Assembly: GCA_015521325.1 (NCBI GenBank)
Contig: WAOK01000051.1
Span: 1 to 47,052, forward strand
Length of the DNA stretch: 47,052 bases
Direction: 5' to 3'
Origin: Desulfurococcales archaeon
GTDB lineage: Archaea; Thermoproteota; Thermoprotei_A; Sulfolobales; NBVN01
Shown here: positions 36,711 to 45,972 of the stretch, in pieces
Layout: the number at the start of each line of letters is the position of its first letter
Numbering within the stretch: position 1 is the stretch's first letter
Notes under the pieces: generated by a model
What the model was told of the DNA's origin: nothing
Databases searched by the model: none
Seen by the model: the letters and a program-made list of their open reading frames with translations, nothing else
Position numbers and translations under genes: made by a program

Positions 36711-37910
36711 ATGGTGCTGTCTAACCGCCTAATGAGCCTCGGTGTCTCACCCCACAGGAAACTGGCTGACTTTGTGTACCAACTTAAACTGATGGGTGTC
36801 AAGGTCATTAGCTTCGCAGCCGGTCAACCTGGCGTCCCACCCTACGAGGGCGCGATTAAAGCGTTAGGCGAAGCATTAAGGAAGGATCCTTACAGGGTGA
36901 GCAGTTACGGCCCCAGCGCCGGTCTACCTGAGCTACGTGAAGCCATTGCAGAGGATGTAAAAAGGGCTGGAGGCCCCGACCTCACGCCCGAGGACGTCGC
37001 GATAGTCTCTGGGGGGCTTGACGGCCTACAGCTTACTCTCTCGGTGTTGACGGATCCTGGCGACAGAGTTGTTGTCCCAGAGCCATCCTATGGTATGTAC
37101 GAATATGTCTCAAAGTTCCTAGGCCTTAGGGTAGAGGTATGCCCACAGCCCTCTGAGAACGGCTTCCAGCCCGATGTTGAGTGCATCGCCAAGCACCTGA
37201 GGAAAGGAGCGAAGGCTGTCATAATTGCATCTCCCGACAACCCTACTGGTAGGGTGGCTGATAGGGGCGTGCTTAAGGCGATTGCTGAGACTGCCCAGGA
37301 GAGCGGTGCGTACGTGATCTACGATGAAGCGTATCGGTACATCTACTACGAAGGAAGTCATTACTATCTGGCCAGGGACTATCCTGATGTCGTTATTGGT
37401 GTTGGCTCGTTCTCGAAAGACCTGGCCATACCCGGGTTCAGGCTCGGGTTCGTCTACGGGCCTAAGGAAGTAATCGCCGGGGTCAAGAGGCTCAAGGGTA
37501 TACTCGGCATCTGTGCCTCTATACCCGCCCAGTACGCGGCTGCTGCTGGACTGAGAGATCCGGGTTTCAGGGAATACCTAAAGAAGGTACTCGGCATATA
37601 CCGTTCGAGGAGGGACGTCGCCTATGACGCATTAAGGAGGTACCTACCGGAAGCCGGGGCGTACCTACCGAAGGCGGCCATGTACATATTCGCCGACTTC
37701 CGCCCGTACCTCGAGAAGCTGGGCGTGGACGACGTCAAGTTCGCGTTCGACCTAGCCGAGAAGAAACACGTAGTAATGGTGCCGGGCCAGGCCTTCGGCG
37801 CCCTAGGCAAGGGCTTCATGAGGGTCACGTTCGTAACCCAGGACGAGGCAACGATAGAGGAAGGAATCAAGCAGGTAGCCGAATATCTAAGGGAGGCAGG
37901 GGCACTCTAG
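36711..37910 (+). CDS. Class I/II pyridoxal-phosphate aminotransferase
   Basis: SYGPSAGLPELREAIA; SPDNPTGRV; YDEAYRYIYYEG; GSFSKDLAIPGFRLGFVYG (PLP Lys). TTTTAAG about 32 bp upstream fits a leaderless start. Confidence 0.92.
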   Translation: MVLSNRLMSLGVSPHRKLADFVYQLKLMGVKVISFAAGQPGVPPYEGAIKALGEALRKDPYRVSSYGPSAGLPELREAIAEDVKRAGGPDLTPEDVAIVSGGLDGLQLTLSVLTDPGDRVVVPEPSYGMYEYVSKFLGLRVEVCPQPSENGFQPDVECIAKHLRKGAKAVIIASPDNPTGRVADRGVLKAIAETAQESGAYVIYDEAYRYIYYEGSHYYLARDYPDVVIGVGSFSKDLAIPGFRLGFVYGPKEVIAGVKRLKGILGICASIPAQYAAAAGLRDPGFREYLKKVLGIYRSRRDVAYDALRRYLPEAGAYLPKAAMYIFADFRPYLEKLGVDDVKFAFDLAEKKHVVMVPGQAFGALGKGFMRVTFVTQDEATIEEGIKQVAEYLREAGAL

Positions 37911-38647
37911 CGGAGGCACCGCCAGGGGCCATCATAACGTCTAAGGGCCCGCCTCCTCTTTTTCACTGGCTCACCAGTCACAGGGTTGATCCGGGCTTCT
38001 TCCGCAATCTCATAGGATAGGCAGGAGCCGAGCACCTCCCATACCTCGACACCAAAGAGTTTCTCCTTAACGTGTTCCAGCATAACCGAGAATGAGGGAG
38101 TCATCGCCCTCCCTCTCGAACCGTGGTAGAGCTTGGACAAGAAATTATTTGCAGCCACCCTCGAGCGCCAGAGTACATAAGCGCCCCACACACCCACTGA
38201 CGGGAGGAGAACAGGTCTACAATCCATCAGGAGCTCTCGGCCCAGCTTCTCCGTGATTACGGCAGACGCTAGTGAGGCAGCGACCGACACAACCTTGAAG
38301 AGTCTCCCTCCGTAAGGCACGCCTGAATCTAGCAGAATGCTTACCTCATCACTCACTACGTACGCTGAGGCACTTGAAAACCTCCTCATAAGTGCCTCAG
38401 CCGCAGCAACTAAGGCGTTATGGACCCGCTTATCCCTCGGCTGAGAGAAACCGGCCTCAGAGAGGGCTCTCCCAAATCCTACACCATCCAGCCTCAGAAC
38501 CAAGGGAGGAAAAAGCCTCGGCCCCGGAACCTCCATCTGCTTAAATACTCTGGAAAGGGCTACCGGACTGACCCTCGCCAGCCTCATGAGATCCTCAATG
38601 GGCCCAGCGCTCAGCAACCCCCACCAAGAACTAAGTAACGTGTCCAA
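37907..38647 (-). CDS. Divergent Thg1-like protein (tRNAHis guanylyltransferase family, 3'-5' polymerase)
   Basis: LVLRLDGVGFGRALSEAGFSQPRDKR (cf. Thg1 VRxDGRxFxxF...F..P.D); AYVVSDEVSILL (cf. QSDEFSF); DCRPVLLP...YVLWRSRVAANNFLSKLY (cf. YLSWRQADCHINNLYN). Confidence 0.82.
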   Translation of the reverse strand: MDTLLSSWWGLLSAGPIEDLMRLARVSPVALSRVFKQMEVPGPRLFPPLVLRLDGVGFGRALSEAGFSQPRDKRVHNALVAAAEALMRRFSSASAYVVSDEVSILLDSGVPYGGRLFKVVSVAASLASAVITEKLGRELLMDCRPVLLPSVGVWGAYVLWRSRVAANNFLSKLYHGSRGRAMTPSFSVMLEHVKEKLFGVEVWEVLGSCLSYEIAEEARINPVTGEPVKKRRRALRRYDGPWRCLR

Positions 38648-38712
38648 ACCCTATTAGCGTGCCCGTCATCAACGAATAATTTCCTGGGTGCTTCACACAT
38701 TCTTGGTGCATC

Positions 38713-39429
38713 ATGAGGAAGGAGGAGATAAGGAAACTTGTCTGGGACAGGATGCTGAGGGAAAATATAGCCAGGTTTCCGTTACCCCCGCATGGAAGGA
38801 TACCCAACTTCGTAGGTGCTGAGAAGGCTGCTAAACTCCTGGCGGAGCTGGAGCCGTTCGCTAGGGCCGAGGTACTTAAGATTAACCCGGACTCACCTCA
38901 GCGCCCTGTGAGGTACTGGGCACTGACTAACGGGAAGAAGGTAGTGATGCCGACCCCGAGGATCCGTAAGGGATTCCTCTTACTCGATCCCGAAAGGATA
39001 CCGAGGAGCGCTCTAGGATACGCATCAACAATCAAGGGTGCGTTCAGGTACGGAACCCCGGTGAAGCCCTGGAACCTGCCGAGGATAGACGCCGCCGTCG
39101 TCGGGTCAGTAGCTGTTGACACAGAGGGGAGGAGGATCGGTAAGGGCGAGGGTTACTCGGAGATCGAGTTCGGCGTGTTGGTTGAGGTCGGCGTTCTCGA
39201 CAGGGAAGCACCGATAGCGACCACAGTGCATGATGTTCAGGTGCTGCCGCCGCCTCTACCGACCGATCCCTGGGATGTGAGCGTCGATTACATCATCACG
39301 CCGACTAAGGTGATTAGGGCCGTGAAAAGGCCCCCGAGACCTGAGGGAATCCTTTGGGAGCTCATGCCCGAAAAGAAGGTGGAGGAAATACCTATACTTA
39401 AGGAACTCCGTGAGAGATTTAGGCGCTAA
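38713..39429 (+). CDS. 5-formyltetrahydrofolate cyclo-ligase (MTHFS)-family protein
   Basis: KKVVMPTPRIRKGFLLL; DAAVVGSVAVDTEGRRIGKGEGYSEIEFGVL; TVHDVQVL. Confidence 0.85.
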   Translation: MRKEEIRKLVWDRMLRENIARFPLPPHGRIPNFVGAEKAAKLLAELEPFARAEVLKINPDSPQRPVRYWALTNGKKVVMPTPRIRKGFLLLDPERIPRSALGYASTIKGAFRYGTPVKPWNLPRIDAAVVGSVAVDTEGRRIGKGEGYSEIEFGVLVEVGVLDREAPIATTVHDVQVLPPPLPTDPWDVSVDYIITPTKVIRAVKRPPRPEGILWELMPEKKVEEIPILKELRERFRR

Positions 39430-41869
39430 GGAGCCTTAAGTAGACCCCGTCACCTATCTCCTCAGCACCCTCCGGCGGCGAGTCGGTAGCTGTGACCATG
39501 GCGACGTTATGAAGTTTCTTCAGATCCTCTGCTATTGCCTCAGCCTCCTTTGGTATAACGAGCTCTGCAGTGAGTTCCTGTGAAAGCCTCATACCCCTCT
39601 GCTTCTTGTATCTCCAGACGGCCTCGTTGATCTTCATCAGGTACTCGATCAGTGCGGGGTCGCCCTCAGCCTCTAGGTCCTCCTTACCCACCTTCTGCTT
39701 GTGCACGCTCTCGCCGTAGAGGGCTCTCCACACGTAGTCCGTGACGAACGGCATTATCGGTGAGAGGAGTTTCGTGAGTGTGCGGAAGGCTCTGTGGAGG
39801 ACGTAGTGGGCGCCAGCCACCTCCTCCTCGTCGAAGCCCGGCTGTGCGTACGCCCTCTTCTTGACTGCCTCGAGGTAGTTGCTGGCGTAGACGTTCCATA
39901 TGGCGTCGAAGAGCTTCGTTATCGGGTCGAACACGTCGAGTTCCTCGTAGGCCTTAACAACCTCCTTGGCGACGTTGGCGACGTAGGCGAGCATTGCCTT
40001 GTCGATAGGCCTGAGCCTGTACCCGCTGCTCGGGAACGGGAATCTGCTGATGAACCTCGCTATGTTCACTATCTTTGTGGCGAAGTTCCTACCCGTCTTG
40101 ACCATTGGCTCAGACCACCTGTAGTCCTCGCCCAGCCTGCCTGAGGCGGCTGCCCAGTACCTGAACGCGTCTGCTCCGTACTTCTCTATGTACGGAACTG
40201 GATATATTATGTTGCCCAAGGACTTGTGCATCGCCTGGCCCTTGGGATCGAGGCCCATGCCGGTTATCCTCACCCACCTAAACGGTGGTTTTCCTGTGAG
40301 TAGCCAGACCCTCAGGGTTGTGTAGTATAGCCACGTCCTTATGATGTCATATCCTTGAGGCCTTAGGGCGTGCTCGAGGGCCTTCTCAGCCGCCTTCGGG
40401 TTGTCAATCCATCTCGTGACGTAGAGCACCGATATTGATGAGTCGAACCAGGTGTCGAACACTCTCTTCTCACCTACAATTTCCTCTCTCGGGGCCCCGC
40501 ACTTGGGGCACTTATCGACTGGTGGTGGGTCTATCCACGGACGTACGTACTTCCCGGGTGTCCCGAGTATTATGTTGCCGCAGCGCCTGCACTTCCAGAT
40601 CGGTATCTCGGTACCGTAGTACCTTGTCCTTGAGATAGGCCAGTCCATGTTGAGCGACTTAACCCATTCCTCAAACCTGACCCTGTGCTTAAGTGGAACG
40701 AACTTCATCTTCTTCGCTATCTTAAGGAGCTCGTCTTTGAACTCCAGTTGCTTCATGAAGTACTCCTTCACGTGTATGTACTCGATCGGGGTCTTGCACC
40801 TCCAGCAGACCGGTACCTCGTGCTCAAGCTCCTCGACCTTAACGAGGTAGCCGCCCCTCCGAAGGAGTTCCTCAATTTTGTCTCTTGCATCAGCGATCTT
40901 GAGGCCTGCGAGCGGGCCGGCCTTCTCGTTCATTGTGCCGTCCGGGTTGATTATTATGGTCGGTTCCAGGCCCTGCTCCCTGAAGAACCATATGTCCCTC
41001 GTGTCGCCGTAGGAGCACATCATGACTAGGCCGGTGCCGAACTCTGGGTTGGCGTAGCTGTGCTCCATTATCGGTATCTCCCTCTCGTAGATCGGGACTA
41101 TGGCGTGCTTGCCCTTCAGGTGCTTGTACCTCTTGTCCTCCGGGTTATAGATTACGGCCGCGCACGCCCTCAGGAGTTCAGGCCTGGTCGTCGCTATGAC
41201 TATGTCCTCCCCAGTCTCCTTGACCTTGAACTTGATGTAGTAGAGCTTGCCCTTCGCTTTCTTGAACTCTATCTCTGCCTCCGCCAGTGTTGTCCTGCAT
41301 CTGGGGCACCACGTGACCGGCTTCTCGGACTCGTATATGAGGCCCCTCTTCCACATCTCGTAGAACGTTGCCTGAGTGACTCTCCTGTACGCTGGAGAGT
41401 CGGTGCCGTTTCTCCAGTACTCGAATGAGCACCCTAGCCTCTTCCATATCTTAACTAGGTCTGCCTCAACCTCGTCGAGCACCTCCTTGACCATTTTGAG
41501 GAACTTCTCCCTGCCCTCAGGGGTCTTCGCTATGTCGTGGGCGCTTATCCCGTACCGCTTCTCTACCGTGACCTCGGCCGGGAGTCCATTCCTGTCAGCG
41601 TAGAACGGTAGGAGCACCTTGTAACCCATTAACCTGAAAGCCCTCCCCACCATGTCTATCTGGGCGTAGTGGCCTGCCTGAGCGACGCCCCACATCCCCG
41701 AGGGGTATGGCGGGGGTGTGTCGATCACGACGTACTTATCGTCCTTCTCGAAGTCTATCTCTTCGTGTATTGGACCTTCTCCTTCCCATATTTTGAGTAG
41801 TCTCTCCTCTAGATCCGGGCCCCAGCGCTTGACGTCTAGGCTGACGTTGTAGCCGGCCACGTAACGCAC
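39419..41869 (-). CDS. valS: Valyl-tRNA synthetase, archaeal type
   Basis: PVTWCPRCRTTLAEAEIEFKK; TTRPELLRAC; MHKSLGNIIYPVPYIEKYGADAFRYWAA. Confidence 0.93.
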   Translation of the reverse strand: MRYVAGYNVSLDVKRWGPDLEERLLKIWEGEGPIHEEIDFEKDDKYVVIDTPPPYPSGMWGVAQAGHYAQIDMVGRAFRLMGYKVLLPFYADRNGLPAEVTVEKRYGISAHDIAKTPEGREKFLKMVKEVLDEVEADLVKIWKRLGCSFEYWRNGTDSPAYRRVTQATFYEMWKRGLIYESEKPVTWCPRCRTTLAEAEIEFKKAKGKLYYIKFKVKETGEDIVIATTRPELLRACAAVIYNPEDKRYKHLKGKHAIVPIYEREIPIMEHSYANPEFGTGLVMMCSYGDTRDIWFFREQGLEPTIIINPDGTMNEKAGPLAGLKIADARDKIEELLRRGGYLVKVEELEHEVPVCWRCKTPIEYIHVKEYFMKQLEFKDELLKIAKKMKFVPLKHRVRFEEWVKSLNMDWPISRTRYYGTEIPIWKCRRCGNIILGTPGKYVRPWIDPPPVDKCPKCGAPREEIVGEKRVFDTWFDSSISVLYVTRWIDNPKAAEKALEHALRPQGYDIIRTWLYYTTLRVWLLTGKPPFRWVRITGMGLDPKGQAMHKSLGNIIYPVPYIEKYGADAFRYWAAASGRLGEDYRWSEPMVKTGRNFATKIVNIARFISRFPFPSSGYRLRPIDKAMLAYVANVAKEVVKAYEELDVFDPITKLFDAIWNVYASNYLEAVKKRAYAQPGFDEEEVAGAHYVLHRAFRTLTKLLSPIMPFVTDYVWRALYGESVHKQKVGKEDLEAEGDPALIEYLMKINEAVWRYKKQRGMRLSQELTAELVIPKEAEAIAEDLKKLHNVAMVTATDSPPEGAEEIGDGVYLRLLSA

Positions 41870-41957
41870 CTAGCTTTATTGCGGCGCCTACTTAATGAGC
41901 TTTAAATTTTGGGTGTCTTCTTAAGTTCCCCAGCGATGCTTTCTTGGGTGCCCGGGG

Positions 41958-43475
41958 CTGGACGTTGTTCTGTTGTTCGAGGTTCATCAACCGAGGCGGC
42001 TGAGGAAAGGTCTTGGTAGATTTATCCCGGTCGATCCGTGGACCGTTAAGAGCCCTGCCCGCGTGGAGGAGGCGATCTTTGATGATGGTCTTAACAAGCT
42101 CGTGATCGAGAGGGTTGCTAGGAAGTGTTACGTCCCTGCAACAAAGATACTGATTGAGGTCGCTAGGGAGCTCGGCACTGACTTCTTCAAAATCTCCTTC
42201 TCGGTCTCGGGTACTGTCCTCGAGCAACTCGGAGCTTGGGCTGGTGATGCCCTGGCCCTTTTCCAGGAACTCGCTTCATTAGGTGCTGCTGAGTTCCTGG
42301 CTCAGACGTACTACCACTCGCTCGCTTGGTTCGTTGATTGGGAGGAGTTCAGGGAGCAGGTGCTTACGCACGCTAAGGTGGTTGAGGAGGTCTTCGGGCA
42401 GAGACCCAGTGCGGCTGAGAATACTGAGATGATGTATAACAATGATATCGGGTGCGGGCTCTACTCCCTAGGATTCCGAACCATAGTTACTGAGGGCGTT
42501 GACTGGGTTCTTAGAGGGAGGCCCCCGACCCTCGTGTACAGGGCTTGGGGCTGCGATGCGAGGATACTTACGAGGCATTATAGGCTAAGCGACGACGTCG
42601 GGTACAGGTTCAGCGATAGGTCATGGGATCAGTGGCCCCTAACAGCCGATAAGTACGCTGACTGGCTCTCGATGCTTCAAGGGGATTACGTACTGATAGC
42701 GGTTGATTACGAGACCTTCGGTGAGCACCACTGGCCCGAATCAGGCATCCACGAGTTCCTCAGGTGGCTCCCAAGAGAGGTAATGAAGAGAGGGCTGAGG
42801 TTCGCCACGGTCTCTGAGTCTGCTGAGCACGACCCGGTAGGGGTCTTTGACGTCCCGCCTTGGGCCACTATTAGCTGGGCTGAGGGGAGGGACACTAGCT
42901 CCTGGCTAGGCAACGACCTCCAGAAAACCTCCTTCGCCCTCTACAAGGAGCTTGCTCCCTACGTGAGGGCCCTAGGGGGTAACGTACTTAGGCTCTGGAG
43001 AGAGCTGGGCACGAGCGACCACTTATACTACCAGGCGACGAAAGAGGGGCTTACATGGGCTGTGCATCAGTACTTCAGCCCGTTCAAGGACCCGGTGGAG
43101 TCGTTCGCTACGTATCTCGGTGCGCTACAGGTTCTTGCTAGGGCTGTTGAGCACGAGATCGAGGAGAGACTGGGGAACTACCTGGCTTCCTTTAAGGCTC
43201 CACCAGGTAAGGAATTCGTTTTCCGTAGACCGGACGGGGGCTTCTTGGGGGCGGCATCGTCCATGAAGGGGTTCATAAAGCTTTTGAAGGAGGTTCCGGA
43301 GGAGTCGGTGATCTACCACCTCGGGAGAGGTGATTTTCAGGCATGGTTCAGGATTGTTCTAAAAGCCGGCGTGATCGCGGATGAACTCGACGCCGTGCGG
43401 GCGGAGTTCGTCTCTGGGGGTATCGAGGATATTAAGGGAAGGGTTCTGAAGATCCTCAGCAGGTACGCGCGGTGA
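41958..43475 (+). CDS. GH57 family glycoside hydrolase (alpha-amylase-like); 5' end uncertain
   Basis: FEVHQPRRL; TEMMYNNDIGCGLYSLGFRTIVTEG; VDYETFGEHHWPESGI. The conserved strand DVVLLFEVHQP begins before the first canonical in-frame start (TTG 41973). Confidence 0.88.
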   Translation: MDVVLLFEVHQPRRLRKGLGRFIPVDPWTVKSPARVEEAIFDDGLNKLVIERVARKCYVPATKILIEVARELGTDFFKISFSVSGTVLEQLGAWAGDALALFQELASLGAAEFLAQTYYHSLAWFVDWEEFREQVLTHAKVVEEVFGQRPSAAENTEMMYNNDIGCGLYSLGFRTIVTEGVDWVLRGRPPTLVYRAWGCDARILTRHYRLSDDVGYRFSDRSWDQWPLTADKYADWLSMLQGDYVLIAVDYETFGEHHWPESGIHEFLRWLPREVMKRGLRFATVSESAEHDPVGVFDVPPWATISWAEGRDTSSWLGNDLQKTSFALYKELAPYVRALGGNVLRLWRELGTSDHLYYQATKEGLTWAVHQYFSPFKDPVESFATYLGALQVLARAVEHEIEERLGNYLASFKAPPGKEFVFRRPDGGFLGAASSMKGFIKLLKEVPEESVIYHLGRGDFQAWFRIVLKAGVIADELDAVRAEFVSGGIEDIKGRVLKILSRYAR

Positions 43476-43482
43476 TGATCTC

Positions 43483-44970
43483 GTGTGCTTGATTGTGCCG
43501 GGTAGACCCGCGTATAAGCGGGGAGAGGTCATCGATGCGGTCCTGACCTGTGACAGGGGTGACCTACGGGTCAAGGTATGCTCAGATGACGGGTGTACAG
43601 AGTATGGCTTGGGGGCGGCGGGCGGCATCACGCCGTCTGTGCTCGTATATGCCAGAAGGCCGGGACGCTATAGGATCGCTCTACTCTCGGGTCCGTCGGT
43701 TCTGGACTCCGCTGACGTGCTCGTCCTCGATGATGGTGATGACTCCGTAGGTTTCGTGACTGTGTTCCATAACCACCAGCCGGTAGGGGGACTGCCTTCA
43801 GGTCTCTACAGGAGGTACTGGCATATTCTCCATGTTGTGAGGGATGAGGTAGGTATTGCGGGCGCTGCGGGTGTGTACAGGCTTCATCTGCTGGAGCACG
43901 TAAGACATCCTAGGGTTCGGGTTGGTGAGCACCTGAGTCCCTCACTCCTTGCTGGGTGGGCTAAGCTTGTTGAGGATGGGTACGTGTTTACGGAGGATGG
44001 CGGTTTACTGAATGCTGATGCCGTTGGAGCCGTGGAGGAGGTGCTGAGGGGTTTCTCGTCCCTGGCTGTTAAGGGCGTGATAGAGGTCCTGACCTCTCCG
44101 TGGGCGCACCCTATACAGGGCTTCATAATACGCAGGTTCGGTATGGTGGACGTGGTTGAGGAGGAGCTAGTTATGGGGTTGAGGATCACGCGTGAGGTGA
44201 TGCGTGTCAACCCTTCCGGTGTTTGGACGCCTGAGATGTCGTTCGTCAATGAGCTGGCGGATATCTACTCCTCGCTGGGCCTCAGGTACACGGTTCTGGA
44301 CGCCCGCCACCACATGCCATCCGACGCCTTCATGCATAAGGCTTATGTCTTGAGGAGGAGGGGCGAGATCTCTCTGCTGTTCCGTGATCCGGACCTAAGC
44401 AATTCACTATCCTTTAATAACAACCACGAAACCGCGGAGGGTGCTGTGAGGGCTGTGTACGACATGCTGCTAAGGGCCCTTGACGCTGCGATATCTTCGG
44501 GTGTAGAGAGACCCATCATAACTGCGGCGCTCGACGGAGAGAACTGGATCCTGTTCAGTAGGTACCCGAGGAACGCGGCCGCGATGCTCGACGCCTACTA
44601 CGCGTACCTTGAGAGGATGCAGGATGCCGGGATAGTTGAGACGATGTTCCCGAGGGACGCTGCCGCCACGGCTGAGGAGGTGATCAGGTCTGTGAAGGAG
44701 ACGTCTTGGTTGGGTGGTTACAGGAAGTGGTGTGGTGAGGTGGAGGGGCAGTGCGAGCTATGGTCGAGGGTTGGAGACGTTTATAGGGTATTAAGGGAGG
44801 TGGAGGCTTCAGGCAGGGTCGGTTGGAGGCGTTTGAGGGCGGCTAGGGTCGGGCTTCACCACGCGCTCGACAGCGATTATTGGTGGGCGGAGTTCTGGAA
44901 CCCCGACTACGTGGGGAAGTGGCTGGACTTTGTGCTGAATGTTTTAGGGCTTGGGGAGGACCTTTTCTAG
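43483..44970 (+). CDS. GH57 family glycoside hydrolase with N-terminal beta-domain
   Basis: FHNHQPVGGLP; NPSGVWTPEMSFVNEL; ALDGENWILF. Confidence 0.9.
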   Translation: MCLIVPGRPAYKRGEVIDAVLTCDRGDLRVKVCSDDGCTEYGLGAAGGITPSVLVYARRPGRYRIALLSGPSVLDSADVLVLDDGDDSVGFVTVFHNHQPVGGLPSGLYRRYWHILHVVRDEVGIAGAAGVYRLHLLEHVRHPRVRVGEHLSPSLLAGWAKLVEDGYVFTEDGGLLNADAVGAVEEVLRGFSSLAVKGVIEVLTSPWAHPIQGFIIRRFGMVDVVEEELVMGLRITREVMRVNPSGVWTPEMSFVNELADIYSSLGLRYTVLDARHHMPSDAFMHKAYVLRRRGEISLLFRDPDLSNSLSFNNNHETAEGAVRAVYDMLLRALDAAISSGVERPIITAALDGENWILFSRYPRNAAAMLDAYYAYLERMQDAGIVETMFPRDAAATAEEVIRSVKETSWLGGYRKWCGEVEGQCELWSRVGDVYRVLREVEASGRVGWRRLRAARVGLHHALDSDYWWAEFWNPDYVGKWLDFVLNVLGLGEDLF

Positions 44971-45198
44971 CTCTCTGTAGAGCCCAATCCACACATACGC
45001 CCGCTCGGTCGCTCTGCACACATATTTCCTCCCCTCACTCCAGCAGTACACAAGCCCGCCTCTCTCGAGGTGCTTAAGGAGCTTTGAGCACCTATCAAGG
45101 GGCATGTTGGCCCTCATACACACTGCCCTCATGGAATCAGCTCCTTTCATGATCGCCTTCAAGACGTCCGCAACTTCCTGGTGCCAGCACCTCTTCAT
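44944..45198 (-). CDS. Small winged-helix DNA-binding protein
   Basis: 84 aa; NMPLDRCSKLLKHLERGGLVYCWSEGRKYVCRATERA is wHTH-like. Confidence 0.7.
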   Translation of the reverse strand: MKRCWHQEVADVLKAIMKGADSMRAVCMRANMPLDRCSKLLKHLERGGLVYCWSEGRKYVCRATERAYVWIGLYRELEKVLPKP

Positions 45199-45200
45199 CG

Positions 45201-45215
45201 ATCACAATTTGTGGT
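45201..45215. promoter_or_regulatory. 15-bp inverted repeat ATCACAA-t-TTGTGGT, candidate operator
   Basis: Half-sites ATCACAA / rc ACCACAA (one mismatch), 3 bp upstream of the wHTH start and between divergent genes. Confidence 0.4.
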
Positions 45216-45259
45216 CATTCGTTATAACCTTTCACAGCAGACTCTGACGGCGAGAACAC

Positions 45260-45916
45260 ATGCAGGAGATAGAGGAGCTGGATGTTGGGGGATCCGCTGT
45301 AATAAGGGGGCCCATAAAGTTCGGGAGGATAAAGGTCGGTGGCTCAATACGCATCGAGGGAGGTGGGGAGGGCACAGAGCTCGAGATCAGTGGGTCAGGG
45401 AGGGTGAGCGGCCCGATTAAGGTGAAGCACTTGGGCGTCAGCGGCTCCTTGAAAGTTGATGGAGACCTAGAAGCGGAGACCTTTGAGGTGAGTGGGTCGG
45501 CTAAGGTGGCTGGCGAGGTGAAGGCTGAGAGGGTCGAGATCAGTGGGTCGCTCCGGGCTGAGAGAGTAGTCGCTGACGTCGTTGACGTCGCCGGGGCGCT
45601 GAAGGCTAGGGAGGTCATTGCAGAGAGGGTCTATGTCAGGAAGAAGAGCGAGGTCCATGCCAAGGTAGTGGCGAGGGGTACTGTGGAGGTCGGTAAGGGA
45701 GCTTATGTCGAGGAGGTTGTTGCTAAGGAACTCGTCGTGAAGAAGGGGGGTGAGGTCGAGGAGGCCTGGGTCGAGAACGCCTTCATTGAGAGCGGTGCTG
45801 AGGTAGGGCATCTCAGGTACTCGGGCGATGCTGCAATAGAACCCGGGGCTGATGTCGATAGGGTCGAGAAGTCTTCGCCGCCTCCTGTCGGGGAGAGTAA
45901 GAAAGGGTCCGAGTAG
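45260..45916 (+). CDS. Bactofilin-like / polymer-forming beta-helix protein
   Basis: Repeats of GSxxxxGxxxxxxxxxSGSLKxDGDLEAETFEVSGSAKVAGEVKAERVEISGS; V/G periodicity typical of a beta-helix. Confidence 0.75.
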   Translation: MQEIEELDVGGSAVIRGPIKFGRIKVGGSIRIEGGGEGTELEISGSGRVSGPIKVKHLGVSGSLKVDGDLEAETFEVSGSAKVAGEVKAERVEISGSLRAERVVADVVDVAGALKAREVIAERVYVRKKSEVHAKVVARGTVEVGKGAYVEEVVAKELVVKKGGEVEEAWVENAFIESGAEVGHLRYSGDAAIEPGADVDRVEKSSPPPVGESKKGSE

Positions 45917-45972
45917 TGGGTACGTGATGTTTTTAGAATTCATTCGGCTATACTGTTTTCGGGTGGTGGCTC

